Assembly: GCA_029262415.1 (NCBI GenBank)
Contig: JAJCZL010000018.1
Coordinates: 1-64,000 of the forward strand
Length of the DNA: 64,000 nucleotides
Reading direction: 5' to 3'
Source of the DNA: Deltaproteobacteria bacterium
GTDB lineage: Bacteria > Desulfobacterota > Binatia > UBA1149 > JAJCZL01
Shown: positions 50,877-58,741 of the stretch, one piece after another
Position numbering within the stretch: position 1 is the stretch's first letter
Layout: the number at the start of each line of letters is the position of its first letter
Position numbers and translations under genes: made by a program
The notes under the pieces: generated by a model
The model's database searches: none
The model's input: the letters and a program-made list of their open reading frames with translations, nothing else
Told to the model about the DNA's origin: nothing

Positions 50877-52040
50877 ATGATCAGCGACAATGCCGACGAT
50901 CTCGGCTTCGACCGCCAGCGCCTTGCCGACATCGGCCGCACCATCGAATCCGACATCAAGCGCGAGCTCTACGACGGTGCCGTACTGTGCGTATCGCGCG
51001 GCGGTGAAATCGCCGCCTTCGAAGCGCTCGGTTACGCAGAGCGGGAAAGTCGGCGCGAGATGCGAGACGATAGCGTCTTCTTTTCGATGTCGGTGGCCAA
51101 GCAACTCACCGTCGCCATCGTTCTCAACCGCGTCGAGGCTGGGCAGCTGTCCCTGACCGGGCGCGTTGCAGATATCATCCCGGAGTTCGGTTGCCGTGGG
51201 AAGGAGAACATCACCCTGTACCAACTGCTGACCCACACGGCGGGTCTGATGTTCGGTCCGCCGCCGATCGACGTTACCGAGATCGGCAACCTCGATGCGG
51301 TAGTTGCAGCTACGTGCGCTGCGCCGATTGAAATTGAGCCGGGCACCGCGGTGGCTTACGCCGCCATCGTTGCACACGCGATCATGGCCGAGATGGTGCG
51401 GCGCGTGGAGGGAAGCCGACGCTCCTTTCAACAGATCCTGAACGATGACTTGTTTGCTCCGCTCGGAATGAACGACACCGCGCTCGGCAAACGCGAAGAC
51501 TTGGCTCCGAGGATGTGTCCGGTCGTAGTACGCGACCGGCGCCCGGGCCTATTCGAGCCCGAGATCCTTGAAGCCGTCGGTGCGTTGATCGGCGCCGACT
51601 GGGAAATGCCCGCCGGCGGGTGTCTGACCACTGCCGGCGATCTCAGCAGATTCGCTAACATGCTCGGCAACGGCGGTGAGCTGAACGGGGTGCGCATTCT
51701 TTCCCCGGCGATGCTCGACTTGGCCACGCGCAACCACACCGGCAAGAAGCCGAATCAGATGTGGAGCTATACCGCCGGTATGCGCGGCTGGAAAAGGTTC
51801 CCGGCCTACCTCGGCATCGGTTTCTTTCTGCGCGGCGAGGGCGTGTTCCCGGCGCCGTTCGGGACACTGGCGAGCCCGCGGACCTTCGGCGGCCTCGGCG
51901 CGGGCTCCAATATGTTCTGGGTCGATCCCGATCGCGACCTGACCTGCGTTTTCCTCTCGACCGGCCTTCTCGAAGAGTCTTACAACGTCGAGCGCTTTCA
52001 GCGCATCTCCGATCTGGTCTTGGCCTCGGTCATAGAATAG
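50877..52040 (+). CDS. Beta-lactamase-fold serine hydrolase (esterase-like)
   Basis: A 387-residue class C-type serine hydrolase: nucleophile motif SVAK in 'FFSMSVAKQLTVAIVLNRVEAGQLSL', then 'ITLYQLLTHTAGL' and 'FAPLGMNDTALG'. The second motif Y-x-N is YAA ('VAYAAIVAHAIMAEM'), and the end has 'FGGLGAGSNMFWVDPDRDLTCVFLST'. No signal peptide, so a cytosolic esterase, amidase or EstB-like enzyme fits better than a beta-lactamase. Start has GAGGAGG at good distance. Confidence 0.88.
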   Translation: MISDNADDLGFDRQRLADIGRTIESDIKRELYDGAVLCVSRGGEIAAFEALGYAERESRREMRDDSVFFSMSVAKQLTVAIVLNRVEAGQLSLTGRVADIIPEFGCRGKENITLYQLLTHTAGLMFGPPPIDVTEIGNLDAVVAATCAAPIEIEPGTAVAYAAIVAHAIMAEMVRRVEGSRRSFQQILNDDLFAPLGMNDTALGKREDLAPRMCPVVVRDRRPGLFEPEILEAVGALIGADWEMPAGGCLTTAGDLSRFANMLGNGGELNGVRILSPAMLDLATRNHTGKKPNQMWSYTAGMRGWKRFPAYLGIGFFLRGEGVFPAPFGTLASPRTFGGLGAGSNMFWVDPDRDLTCVFLSTGLLEESYNVERFQRISDLVLASVIE

Positions 52041-52062
52041 GCGATCCCGGTGGCCACATCAG

Positions 52063-52272
52063 GAGACCGACTCAAGACTCGCCCGCCCGGGCGAGTTGGT
52101 CAGTGATGTGGCGAAATCGAGCGAGAGACCGTCGAGCAAGGCTGCGCGGCGGGTCATGGTGGTTATGCACATTCCGCGCGGAATGTGCAGCCGGGCCTGT
52201 CATTGACGGTGTCTCTCATCTTGCGAACGCCTGTAGAGCCACTCGCATCATGCCGGAGCCGGCGCCAAGGCC
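52063..52272 (-). repeat. Dispersed IS-remnant repeat, copy 3 (inverted)
   Basis: Exactly 210 bases long, like 45842-46051, and in inverse orientation to copies 1 and 2. The palindrome is at 52166-52189. The transposase tail MMRVALQAFAR-stop ends at 52216 on the minus strand. It lies between the hydrolase and radical SAM genes. A further 100 or so bases on its right contain a different short open fragment. Confidence 0.85.
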
Positions 52273-52383
52273 GGGTGCCCGGAAAGCCCTGCGCAGCTAT
52301 ACCAAAGCGCGTTGATGCGGTAGGATTCGACCAACGGTAACCAGCGTCGCCGGTCGGCGGTGGTGGGAATGAGGTAGTTAAGG

Positions 52384-53574
52384 ATGGCCTATACGTTTTC
52401 CGCACTGTATTTCGAGGCGACGCGGCGGTGCAACCTGCATTGCCCGGCTTGCATGACCGCCAGTAACGATCCCGTCCGGGTTCGGGCGAGCATCAAGAAA
52501 GAGCTGACCTACGACGAGATCCGCGACCGCGTGCTGATCCCGGCCAAGCGGCTGGCGGTTCGCCAGATCGGCTGGAGCGGCGGTGAGTTCTTGTTGCGCA
52601 AAGACGCCTTCGATCTGTTCCGGCTAAGCGCCGACCTCGGTTACAAGTGCAATATTTGCAGCAACTGCGAGCTACTCAGCCGCGAGCGTCTGGCCGAGAT
52701 CAAGAAAGCGACCCAGGGACGGGTAAGCATCGCGGTAGGACTCAATTCGATCGAGGACGACAATGACTGGAGCCGCAATGCCGAGGCCGACCGAACCCTA
52801 GAAGTCCTCGAGTTGTGCAAAGAACTCCAGATCGACCGCCACGTAATCATCACCATCGGCAAGTATAACGCCGACTCCTTCGAGCGCACCGTCAAGTATC
52901 TGGCCAAGCGCCACATTTCGTTTAACCGCTCACCGCTTGTCGCACGTGGTTCAGGGGCCGAACACTTCGCGGAAAAGGGATTCAGCCGTGAGAACCTGCG
53001 CGACAAGTTTCACCCGGTGCTGCGCAGCCATGTAAACGGCTACGTGAGCTACACGCCGTTTTTTCTTTCCCCCGAATTACACGAGGAAGTCTCGGGCGGG
53101 GCACGCAACGGCACGGTACCGCAAAATCCTCCGATAGGTTGCTGGGTGGGGAATTGGCTGACGCTGAACGCCGAGGGCGACCTCTCGGTGTGTCCGGTCA
53201 TGCTCGATACGCTGTCGGCGGGCAACGTGCGCGATAAACCCATCGATCAGTTGGTCAACGAGAGCCCGATGTTCGCGGCGCTCACCGACCGTAGCCGCCT
53301 CAAAGGCCGTTGTGGGCGCTGCCGTTACCAGTATACCTGTGGCGGCTGCCGGGCGATGGCGTACTTTCACACCGGTGATTATCTCGAAGAAGACCCGACG
53401 TGCTTCTTCGAACCGATCGATAAAAGTACCGTCAGCGAACACGAAGAAGAGACCAACCGAATGTTCAAGAAGCACCTCATCGTCGCGCGTTTCGCCGGCA
53501 CCTACCAACGGCCGAAGAAACCGGCGGCTGCGGCTCCAGATTGCGCTGGAGACGAACGCAACGACCTAGACTGA
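52384..53574 (+). CDS. Radical SAM/SPASM protein (AhbC/AhbD/NirJ-like)
   Basis: A 396-residue radical SAM enzyme. The SAM-cluster motif is CNLHCPAC (C-x3-C-x2-C) near residue 17, followed by 'GWSGGEFLLR' (GGE). The C-terminal SPASM-like region has 'GCWVGNWLTLNAEGDLSVCPVM', then 'GRCGRCRYQYTCGGCRAMAY' and 'TGDYLEEDPTCFF'. The ending CGGCRA-x-AY-x4-GDY-x-EDPTC is close to heme-modifying AhbC/AhbD/NirJ proteins, though peptide-modifying relatives share it. It converges with the glycyl radical operon and has no peptide precursor gene beside it. Substrate unknown. Confidence 0.85.
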   Translation: MAYTFSALYFEATRRCNLHCPACMTASNDPVRVRASIKKELTYDEIRDRVLIPAKRLAVRQIGWSGGEFLLRKDAFDLFRLSADLGYKCNICSNCELLSRERLAEIKKATQGRVSIAVGLNSIEDDNDWSRNAEADRTLEVLELCKELQIDRHVIITIGKYNADSFERTVKYLAKRHISFNRSPLVARGSGAEHFAEKGFSRENLRDKFHPVLRSHVNGYVSYTPFFLSPELHEEVSGGARNGTVPQNPPIGCWVGNWLTLNAEGDLSVCPVMLDTLSAGNVRDKPIDQLVNESPMFAALTDRSRLKGRCGRCRYQYTCGGCRAMAYFHTGDYLEEDPTCFFEPIDKSTVSEHEEETNRMFKKHLIVARFAGTYQRPKKPAAAAPDCAGDERNDLD

Positions 53575-53597
53575 CGGCGTCGCACAAAGAAGCGTCG

Positions 53598-54464
53598 TCA
53601 CGTCGGCCGAGAATGCTGCGCGACTGGACGGGCCGGCTCGACCGGGTAGATCTGGCCTTGTTTGGGCGGCATCGAGTTATACACCCAGTCGCATTCGAGG
53701 ATCCCGATGCGCGGACCCAGGTAGCGCCGGTAACCGAGCAATCGCCCGCGAACAAGAACGCTTTCCATTTTCAGATTTATCGCAAACACCGCAACCGGCT
53801 CGCCCTTGGCGGGCGCCGGCTTTGTCGGCATGCTCTTGCCGGCCGCAAACACCAGCCTGCCTGCGTCGGCCGACGAGCACGGAACAAGCGGGACAAGCAG
53901 CGGATATCCATCGTCTCCGACGTAGGAGAGAAACTTCAGTGTATCCACTTTCGAGAGCAGCCTACGCGTCCACGCGTTCAGCACCGGAGAAGAATCGTTG
54001 CGCGCCGACCGTGAGCGGACCAACAGCGTCGCGGCATGCCCAGCGGCGATCTTGAGTCGCGAGGGTTTGGTCGGACCTTCGATCTCGAGCAGATCGAGAT
54101 AATACACGGTATGGATCCCGGAGTAGGCGTTGTAACGGAACAACGGCTTGCGATTGTAGGCTTCGTATTCCGGACCCGACTTTGCTTCGTGGCTCCATCT
54201 GGCTTTGCCGCGCCAGATCCGTTGGTCGGCGGTCATCACGAGGAAGGCTGTTTTGGGATTCTCTTTTACGTAGCGTTTGCTCATCCCTTCGGTGAACTGG
54301 CCGAACATGAGCCCCTCGGCACCGTGACCCTGAATCGAGGTAATCAGGCTGACGTGCGGCAAGCCGTCGGGGGATACGGTGGCCAGCAAGCCGATTTTTG
54401 CGTCGGCTTCGAAAGCACGAAGCTCGGCTTCACTGAGCCGCGTGGTGTCACGTTCGGCGCTCAC
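53598..54464 (-). CDS. Split-barrel flavin-binding (pyridoxamine oxidase-like) protein
   Basis: A 288-residue protein with an N-terminal split barrel: 'LRAFEADAKIGLLATVSPDGLPHVSLITSIQG', 'EGLMFGQFTEGMSKRYVKENPKTAFLVM' and 'IWRGKARWSHEAKSG'. A second, similar half follows ('LLSKVDTLKFLSYVGDDGYPLLVPLVPCSSAD'). FMN or heme may bind. It begins at GTG 54464, inside the activase stop (GTGA), so it belongs to the glycyl radical operon, an unusual partner for that enzyme class. It could supply electrons or protect against oxygen; inference only. Confidence 0.75.
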   Translation of the reverse strand: MSAERDTTRLSEAELRAFEADAKIGLLATVSPDGLPHVSLITSIQGHGAEGLMFGQFTEGMSKRYVKENPKTAFLVMTADQRIWRGKARWSHEAKSGPEYEAYNRKPLFRYNAYSGIHTVYYLDLLEIEGPTKPSRLKIAAGHAATLLVRSRSARNDSSPVLNAWTRRLLSKVDTLKFLSYVGDDGYPLLVPLVPCSSADAGRLVFAAGKSMPTKPAPAKGEPVAVFAINLKMESVLVRGRLLGYRRYLGPRIGILECDWVYNSMPPKQGQIYPVEPARPVAQHSRPT

Positions 54465-55519
54465 TCGACAGTTGCCGTCTCGTCGTCGCAATCGATCCGA
54501 ACCGGGCCGCCGGCCACGACGATGTCGGGGTTTACGCCGGAACGCCGGGCCACGGCCTCGAAACCGCGTAGCTCGGAGTCGCTCAATAGAGCCGTTGTCT
54601 CATATGCCCATTCCTGACCGAGCCGCCGGTACTTGTCGGCGGCGAGATTGTTGAACGAGCACAGCTCCCAGCGCTCAACGAGGTCGCCAAGTTCACGTGC
54701 AATGTAGTCACCTATTGCCGCGACGTTCTCCTCGGTCGCGGTCGCTCCGGGGATCAACGGCGTACGGATCCAGAGGTCGCAGCCGACCTGTTTGTCTCGG
54801 ATCATCCTGCCGAGTTCCTCGAGATTGGCGAGGATGCGCTCGTTGCTCTGGCCGGTGAAGGCGCGGTGCTTGGCCGGATCAATCTCTTTGAGGTCGTAAA
54901 GAACCAGATCGGCCTGGGTCGCGATCAGTCGCAGTGCGTGCGGCGAACACATGCCACAGGTGTCGACAGCGGTATGGATGCCCCGGGTGCGGCAGCGGGC
55001 CAGGAATGCATCAACGAACGGCGCACGCAGACCCGGTTCGCCGCCCGATACCGTAACGCCGCCACCATCGCCGGCGAAGTATTCTTCGTCCTTCATGACC
55101 TCATCGAAGAGGTCTTCGGGTTTCCAGTCCTTGCCCAACATCTCGAGCGCGGCCGAGGGGCATCGCAGCAGGCACTCGCCGCAGGCCGTGCAGCGTGCGT
55201 GATCGATGACAACTTCGCTACACGGCCCGGCGCCGCTGCTGGTCGGCGCTACCTGCCTCAGCGTGATCGCAGACTCGGGGCACGGACGCACACAGTGTGC
55301 CGAACCGATACACCTTTCTGCGTGCCACACCAGTTGGGGTTTCGCGCAAACGGCCTCGGGGTTGTGACACCAAGTACACTCGAGACTGCACCCTTTGATA
55401 AAGACGGTAGTACGTAGGCCCGGCCCGTCCTCACTCGACATGCGCTGAATGTTGAGCACCGTCGCGGTGAGTTCGCGGCGCTCTTCGCCGCCGGCGCCGT
55501 TGGTTGCAGGTGCCGTCAC
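54461..55519 (-). CDS. Glycyl radical enzyme activase (radical SAM)
   Basis: A 352-residue activating enzyme. The radical SAM motif is CSLECTWC (C-x3-C-x2-C) in 'GLRTTVFIKGCSLECTWCHNPE'. An inserted ferredoxin-like domain holds two extra clusters (CIGSAHCVRPCP and CTACGECLLRCP), as in activases of hydroxyphenylacetate decarboxylase and B12-independent dehydratases but not of pyruvate formate-lyase. 'TVSGGEPGLRAPFVDAFLARC' is the GGE segment. It removes a hydrogen from the glycine of the neighbouring enzyme. Nine bases follow the enzyme gene. Confidence 0.95.
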   Translation of the reverse strand: MTAPATNGAGGEERRELTATVLNIQRMSSEDGPGLRTTVFIKGCSLECTWCHNPEAVCAKPQLVWHAERCIGSAHCVRPCPESAITLRQVAPTSSGAGPCSEVVIDHARCTACGECLLRCPSAALEMLGKDWKPEDLFDEVMKDEEYFAGDGGGVTVSGGEPGLRAPFVDAFLARCRTRGIHTAVDTCGMCSPHALRLIATQADLVLYDLKEIDPAKHRAFTGQSNERILANLEELGRMIRDKQVGCDLWIRTPLIPGATATEENVAAIGDYIARELGDLVERWELCSFNNLAADKYRRLGQEWAYETTALLSDSELRGFEAVARRSGVNPDIVVAGGPVRIDCDDETATVE

Positions 55520-55528
55520 GGCAGACCA

Positions 55529-58051
55529 TCAAGAGCCGGCCCCATGGCTCTCCCTGGCGATGATCTCGTCCTGCAACTCACGGCCGATGCTGGTGAAGTA
55601 GGCGTTATAGCCGGTGACTCGTACCAATAAATGGCGATAGTCCTCGGGGTGTTCTTGGGCGTCACGAAGCATGTCGGCGTCGAGGACATTGACTTGCAGG
55701 GCGGTGCCGCCGTTGCGACAGTAGCCGCGCAAAAACGCCTTGAACTTGCGGCGATGCTCTTGGTTACGCAACAGAGACGGGCTGAAAGTCATGGTATGAC
55801 TGGCTCCGTTAGGCAACGCGTTCAGGTAGTCGCCCCAGTCGCCGTTGCCGCCGGTGGCGCGGCCGCCAAGCGCTTGTCCTGCTGAGTTGGCGTTGGCGGT
55901 CGGGCCGTGGATGTCGGCGCCGCTCGAAGGGCACAAGGCGTTCGAGAGAAACTTGCCGCGCGGACGCCCGTCGGCACTCGCCGCCATGATATATCCGTCG
56001 CCTACCCAGTAGTTCCAACTGAGCATTCCCGGGCGAAAGCGGCGGCGGGTCGAAAGTGTCCGGTACTTCCACGTATCTGTCGTCCATACCGCCATGACGC
56101 GCGCGGCCATTTCGTCGGCGGCGGCGTCATCGCGGCCGTACTTGGGCGCGCGAAACTTCGCCCACGCCTGCAGCGTCTCGTAGCCTTGCCAATTCGCCTT
56201 TAGTGCATCGATGAGTCCGTCGATGTCGATAAGGTTGTTATCGTAGACCAGGTACTTGATGGCGAGAAGCGAATCTACAGTAGTTGCGAATGTACCGGCG
56301 TTGATGGTCGTAAAGCTGAGCTCCGCGCCGCCTTGGGTAATGTCCAAGCCTTTATCGGCACAACCTTTGACCAGGCAGGACAAGTAAGGTGTCGGACAGT
56401 ACTCGGCTCGTAGTCGCTCGGTTTTTTCGTACAGATTCACACAGCTTTCGATGATGTAGTGCGTTTGTTCGAGGTAAGCCTGCCAGAACTCTTCCCAGCA
56501 AGAGAATCTCGCAGGCTCTCCGGTCTCGGGCCCGTCCTGGCTTAGCGGCGCGGCTTGCCCCGACAGCGGATCCAGTGCCGGCGTAAGATCTTTGCCGCCG
56601 GTTAAGGCCAACTCAACGGCCTTGAGCAGATTGAGATTGTTGTCAACCGTTCCGGAACGGTCGTTGCCCACCATAGTGTTTTCAAGACAGCCTACCGGCG
56701 CGTACTCGAATACGTTGCCTTCGTGTATGAGGTCTTCGCAACCCGCGACCCTTGCTTCGCGCATCAGGCCGGCCATCGATCGTTCGTCGAAGTTCAACAG
56801 GAACGGCGCTCCTTGGCTCGAAGCAATCATGTCGATGACTTTGTCGAGCAGTTGATCCGGCGAGTTCCGATGCAGCCTCACGTTGGGTTTGGGTTCTAGA
56901 ATCGGCGACATTTCGTCGATGACTTCGAGAATCGCGAAGCTCAGATCGTTAGTCGTGTCGCGGCCGTCTGCGCCCATACCCGATAGGGTAATGAGTTGGC
57001 CGAACCCGGAGGTTATGCCCTGGTTACCGCCGACGCGGATCATCGCGTCGTATGCGGTATTGCAGTGGATCCAAAGACACTTGAGGATTTCCTTGCCGAA
57101 CTCGCGGTCCATGCCGTCGGCAAGCGAGCGCTGCCAGTAAGGATAGAGGTACTGGTCGATGCGTCCGAAGCTTACCCCCGGACCCGGGTAGTTCTCGTCG
57201 CTCATCACCAGCATGTGATTGATCCAAAGCGCCTGCACGGCCTCCTCGAAAGTTCGTGCGGGCTCCCACGGCACGCGGTCGAGGTTGCCGGCCATGTTCC
57301 AAAGTTCTTCGGCGCGGCGGCTGTCGGGCTCGTCGCCGGCGAGTCTTCGGCAAAGATCCGCGTACCCCTGCGCGACTTGCGCCGGCATCGTTGCCGCAGT
57401 CAGCATGGCGCGCAGTTGCGCACCTTTGCTGCCGCGTTTATCGCTCTCGCAAAGTCCTTGGTAGCGACTTTCTATATCTTCGTGGATGCCCTTCCAGCCG
57501 ATCTCGAGTGCGCGTGCATGGCCGGGAACCAGGTGCCCTGGGGTCGCGCCGGCGTTGCCGTAGCCGTGGTCATGAAAGCGCTTGGTTGCCGCGCGTGCGC
57601 CGCCGGCACCGTCGATAGCGCGGTTGCGCTCAGCGGCTTCATTTTTGCTCCAACACCTGGACGCAAGCACGTTGAAGCGTGCGCCGGCAAGCAGATCGCC
57701 GGGCAGGATCTCTTTTGGGACGTAGTTGACCATGACCTCGCGAATGAACCAGGCGCGTCGTTCGGGGAGACTCCAGTTCCAGAAGTCCGTAGCCAATTCG
57801 ACGGGCTGGGCGGCTTGTAAAGTCGAGGCCGCAAAGGTCGACAAGAACGCGTAGACCTCGGGGACGATGTAGTAGCTGGTCTCGTCGAATACCACGTCCC
57901 AGGGAGTTCCGGTTGTCCAGCAACTGAACTCGTTGTTCCACTCGCGCGCGAGGCCTTCGAAATAGAAATCACGAAGCCGTCGGATGCGCGGCGAAAGCCC
58001 GTGCGGGGTTTTAAGATCTTGACAGACCGCGTGTTGCTGCTGGGCGCTCAT
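55529..58051 (-). CDS. Glycyl radical enzyme, arylacetate decarboxylase-like (subgroup uncertain)
   Basis: An 840-residue enzyme starting at ATG 58051, with AAGGAG five bases upstream. The radical glycine is G814 in RVTGYNAYF near the C-terminus. The active-site cysteine is C455 in 'YAPVGCLENTMVGNDRSGTVD'; the glutamate two residues on (E457) is shared with dehydratases, choline lyase and aryl-acetate decarboxylases. The 'GCLEN' context and 'HGYGNAGATPGHLVPGHARALEIGWKGI' remind me of indole/hydroxyphenylacetate decarboxylases, but no small HpdC-type subunit is present. It is not a pyruvate formate-lyase (no CC pair) nor clearly benzylsuccinate synthase. Needs strict anaerobiosis. First gene of a three-gene operon. 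Confidence 0.85.
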   Translation of the reverse strand: MSAQQQHAVCQDLKTPHGLSPRIRRLRDFYFEGLAREWNNEFSCWTTGTPWDVVFDETSYYIVPEVYAFLSTFAASTLQAAQPVELATDFWNWSLPERRAWFIREVMVNYVPKEILPGDLLAGARFNVLASRCWSKNEAAERNRAIDGAGGARAATKRFHDHGYGNAGATPGHLVPGHARALEIGWKGIHEDIESRYQGLCESDKRGSKGAQLRAMLTAATMPAQVAQGYADLCRRLAGDEPDSRRAEELWNMAGNLDRVPWEPARTFEEAVQALWINHMLVMSDENYPGPGVSFGRIDQYLYPYWQRSLADGMDREFGKEILKCLWIHCNTAYDAMIRVGGNQGITSGFGQLITLSGMGADGRDTTNDLSFAILEVIDEMSPILEPKPNVRLHRNSPDQLLDKVIDMIASSQGAPFLLNFDERSMAGLMREARVAGCEDLIHEGNVFEYAPVGCLENTMVGNDRSGTVDNNLNLLKAVELALTGGKDLTPALDPLSGQAAPLSQDGPETGEPARFSCWEEFWQAYLEQTHYIIESCVNLYEKTERLRAEYCPTPYLSCLVKGCADKGLDITQGGAELSFTTINAGTFATTVDSLLAIKYLVYDNNLIDIDGLIDALKANWQGYETLQAWAKFRAPKYGRDDAAADEMAARVMAVWTTDTWKYRTLSTRRRFRPGMLSWNYWVGDGYIMAASADGRPRGKFLSNALCPSSGADIHGPTANANSAGQALGGRATGGNGDWGDYLNALPNGASHTMTFSPSLLRNQEHRRKFKAFLRGYCRNGGTALQVNVLDADMLRDAQEHPEDYRHLLVRVTGYNAYFTSIGRELQDEIIARESHGAGS

Positions 58052-58070
58052 TTCCACTCCTTACTGCCAC

Positions 58071-58083
58071 CTATGCGGCATAG
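58071..58083. promoter_or_regulatory. Short palindrome upstream of the glycyl radical enzyme
   Basis: CTATGC and GCATAG flank a single G, 19 bases before the start codon and next to the ribosome site. It could be an operator or a small leader hairpin. Its size allows chance occurrence. Confidence 0.3.
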
Positions 58084-58124
58084 CCTACCGCCGCCGGAGC
58101 CGCCGTTGCAAGTCCTTTGCCGCC

Positions 58125-58616
58125 CTACTCCAACAACCGTACCTGCGACGCGCCGGCCACAGGTGTGGAGAACACAGGGTTTGAGTCGGTGTCGGATGAG
58201 TCGGTAACGCGGACGTCGAAGTCGTCAACTACTACAAACACAGTCGATTTGAACCGGCAGGACGCCACCGTGGACGGACGCGCGAATCCCCAGGTGTGAA
58301 TAAACCCCGCCCTAAGCGTCCCGTCTCGATTGTTGAAAGCAACAAGCGCTCCGGGAACGTGCGAGTCGCAATCTACGCTCGATCCGTTACCGACGAAACC
58401 ACCGCGACCGCCAGAACTGCCGATAAACTCGATGTCGAGTTGCAGGGCTCCCAGCGACACGCCTGAGTTCAGGACCGCAAACGTCACCTCGTAGGTGAGG
58501 AGCAGCCCAGAAGATGGGGTGCCGCCATCAACACCGTCACCGACGCCAACGCTGGGCTCGGGAGCGGAGCCGCGACCACCGACCAGGATCACGGCCGCCG
58601 CAAATACGCTGCGCAA
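58125..58616 (-). CDS. Secreted protein of unknown function (cohesin-like look)
   Basis: A 163-residue exported protein with an N-terminal hydrophobic segment (SVFAAAVILVGG) and a beta-rich body: 'LTYEVTFAVLNSGVSLGALQLDIEFIG', a cysteine pair (SSVDCDSHV and ASCRFKS) and 'VAFNNRDGTLRAGFIHTWGFARP'. The pattern resembles cohesin-type or related extracellular beta-sandwich modules, but the match is weak. The best start is TTG 58616, because no in-frame ATG precedes the hydrophobic segment; this is uncertain. The N-terminus may have been misjudged. Confidence 0.55.
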   Translation of the reverse strand: MRSVFAAAVILVGGRGSAPEPSVGVGDGVDGGTPSSGLLLTYEVTFAVLNSGVSLGALQLDIEFIGSSGGRGGFVGNGSSVDCDSHVPGALVAFNNRDGTLRAGFIHTWGFARPSTVASCRFKSTVFVVVDDFDVRVTDSSDTDSNPVFSTPVAGASQVRLLE

Positions 58617-58741
58617 CCATACCTGCGTCTATCCGGGCGTGAAACCACGGGTGTTCCGCCGCATTTGTTCCAAGCTCTGCATACGCGCTATTACCTGCAA
58701 TCTCGCTGAGCTACGTACTAGCCATGCGAGGAGCCGAGTCG

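Noticed and set aside
50877-52040. Serine hydrolase as an antibiotic beta-lactamase
   Set aside because: It lacks a signal peptide and the Y-x-N motif, so an esterase or related hydrolase is more likely.
8678-52189. The repeated palindrome as a CRISPR repeat
   Set aside because: The three copies lie tens of kilobases apart and in different orientations, within transposase tails, without spacers.
56996-57820. Antisense open frame within the glycyl radical enzyme gene
   Set aside because: The sense frame holds the conserved active-site segments; the antisense frame is a GC artefact.
55529-58051. Glycyl radical enzyme as pyruvate formate-lyase or benzylsuccinate synthase
   Set aside because: The active site has a single cysteine followed by L-E, not the adjacent cysteine pair of pyruvate formate-lyase. 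The small subunits of benzylsuccinate synthase are absent, and the C-x-E pattern fits dehydratase/decarboxylase groups better.
58233-58262. tRNA-like T-loop sequence (minus strand GGTTCAAATC)
   Set aside because: No acceptor, D or anticodon stems can be drawn around it, and it lies within a coding frame.
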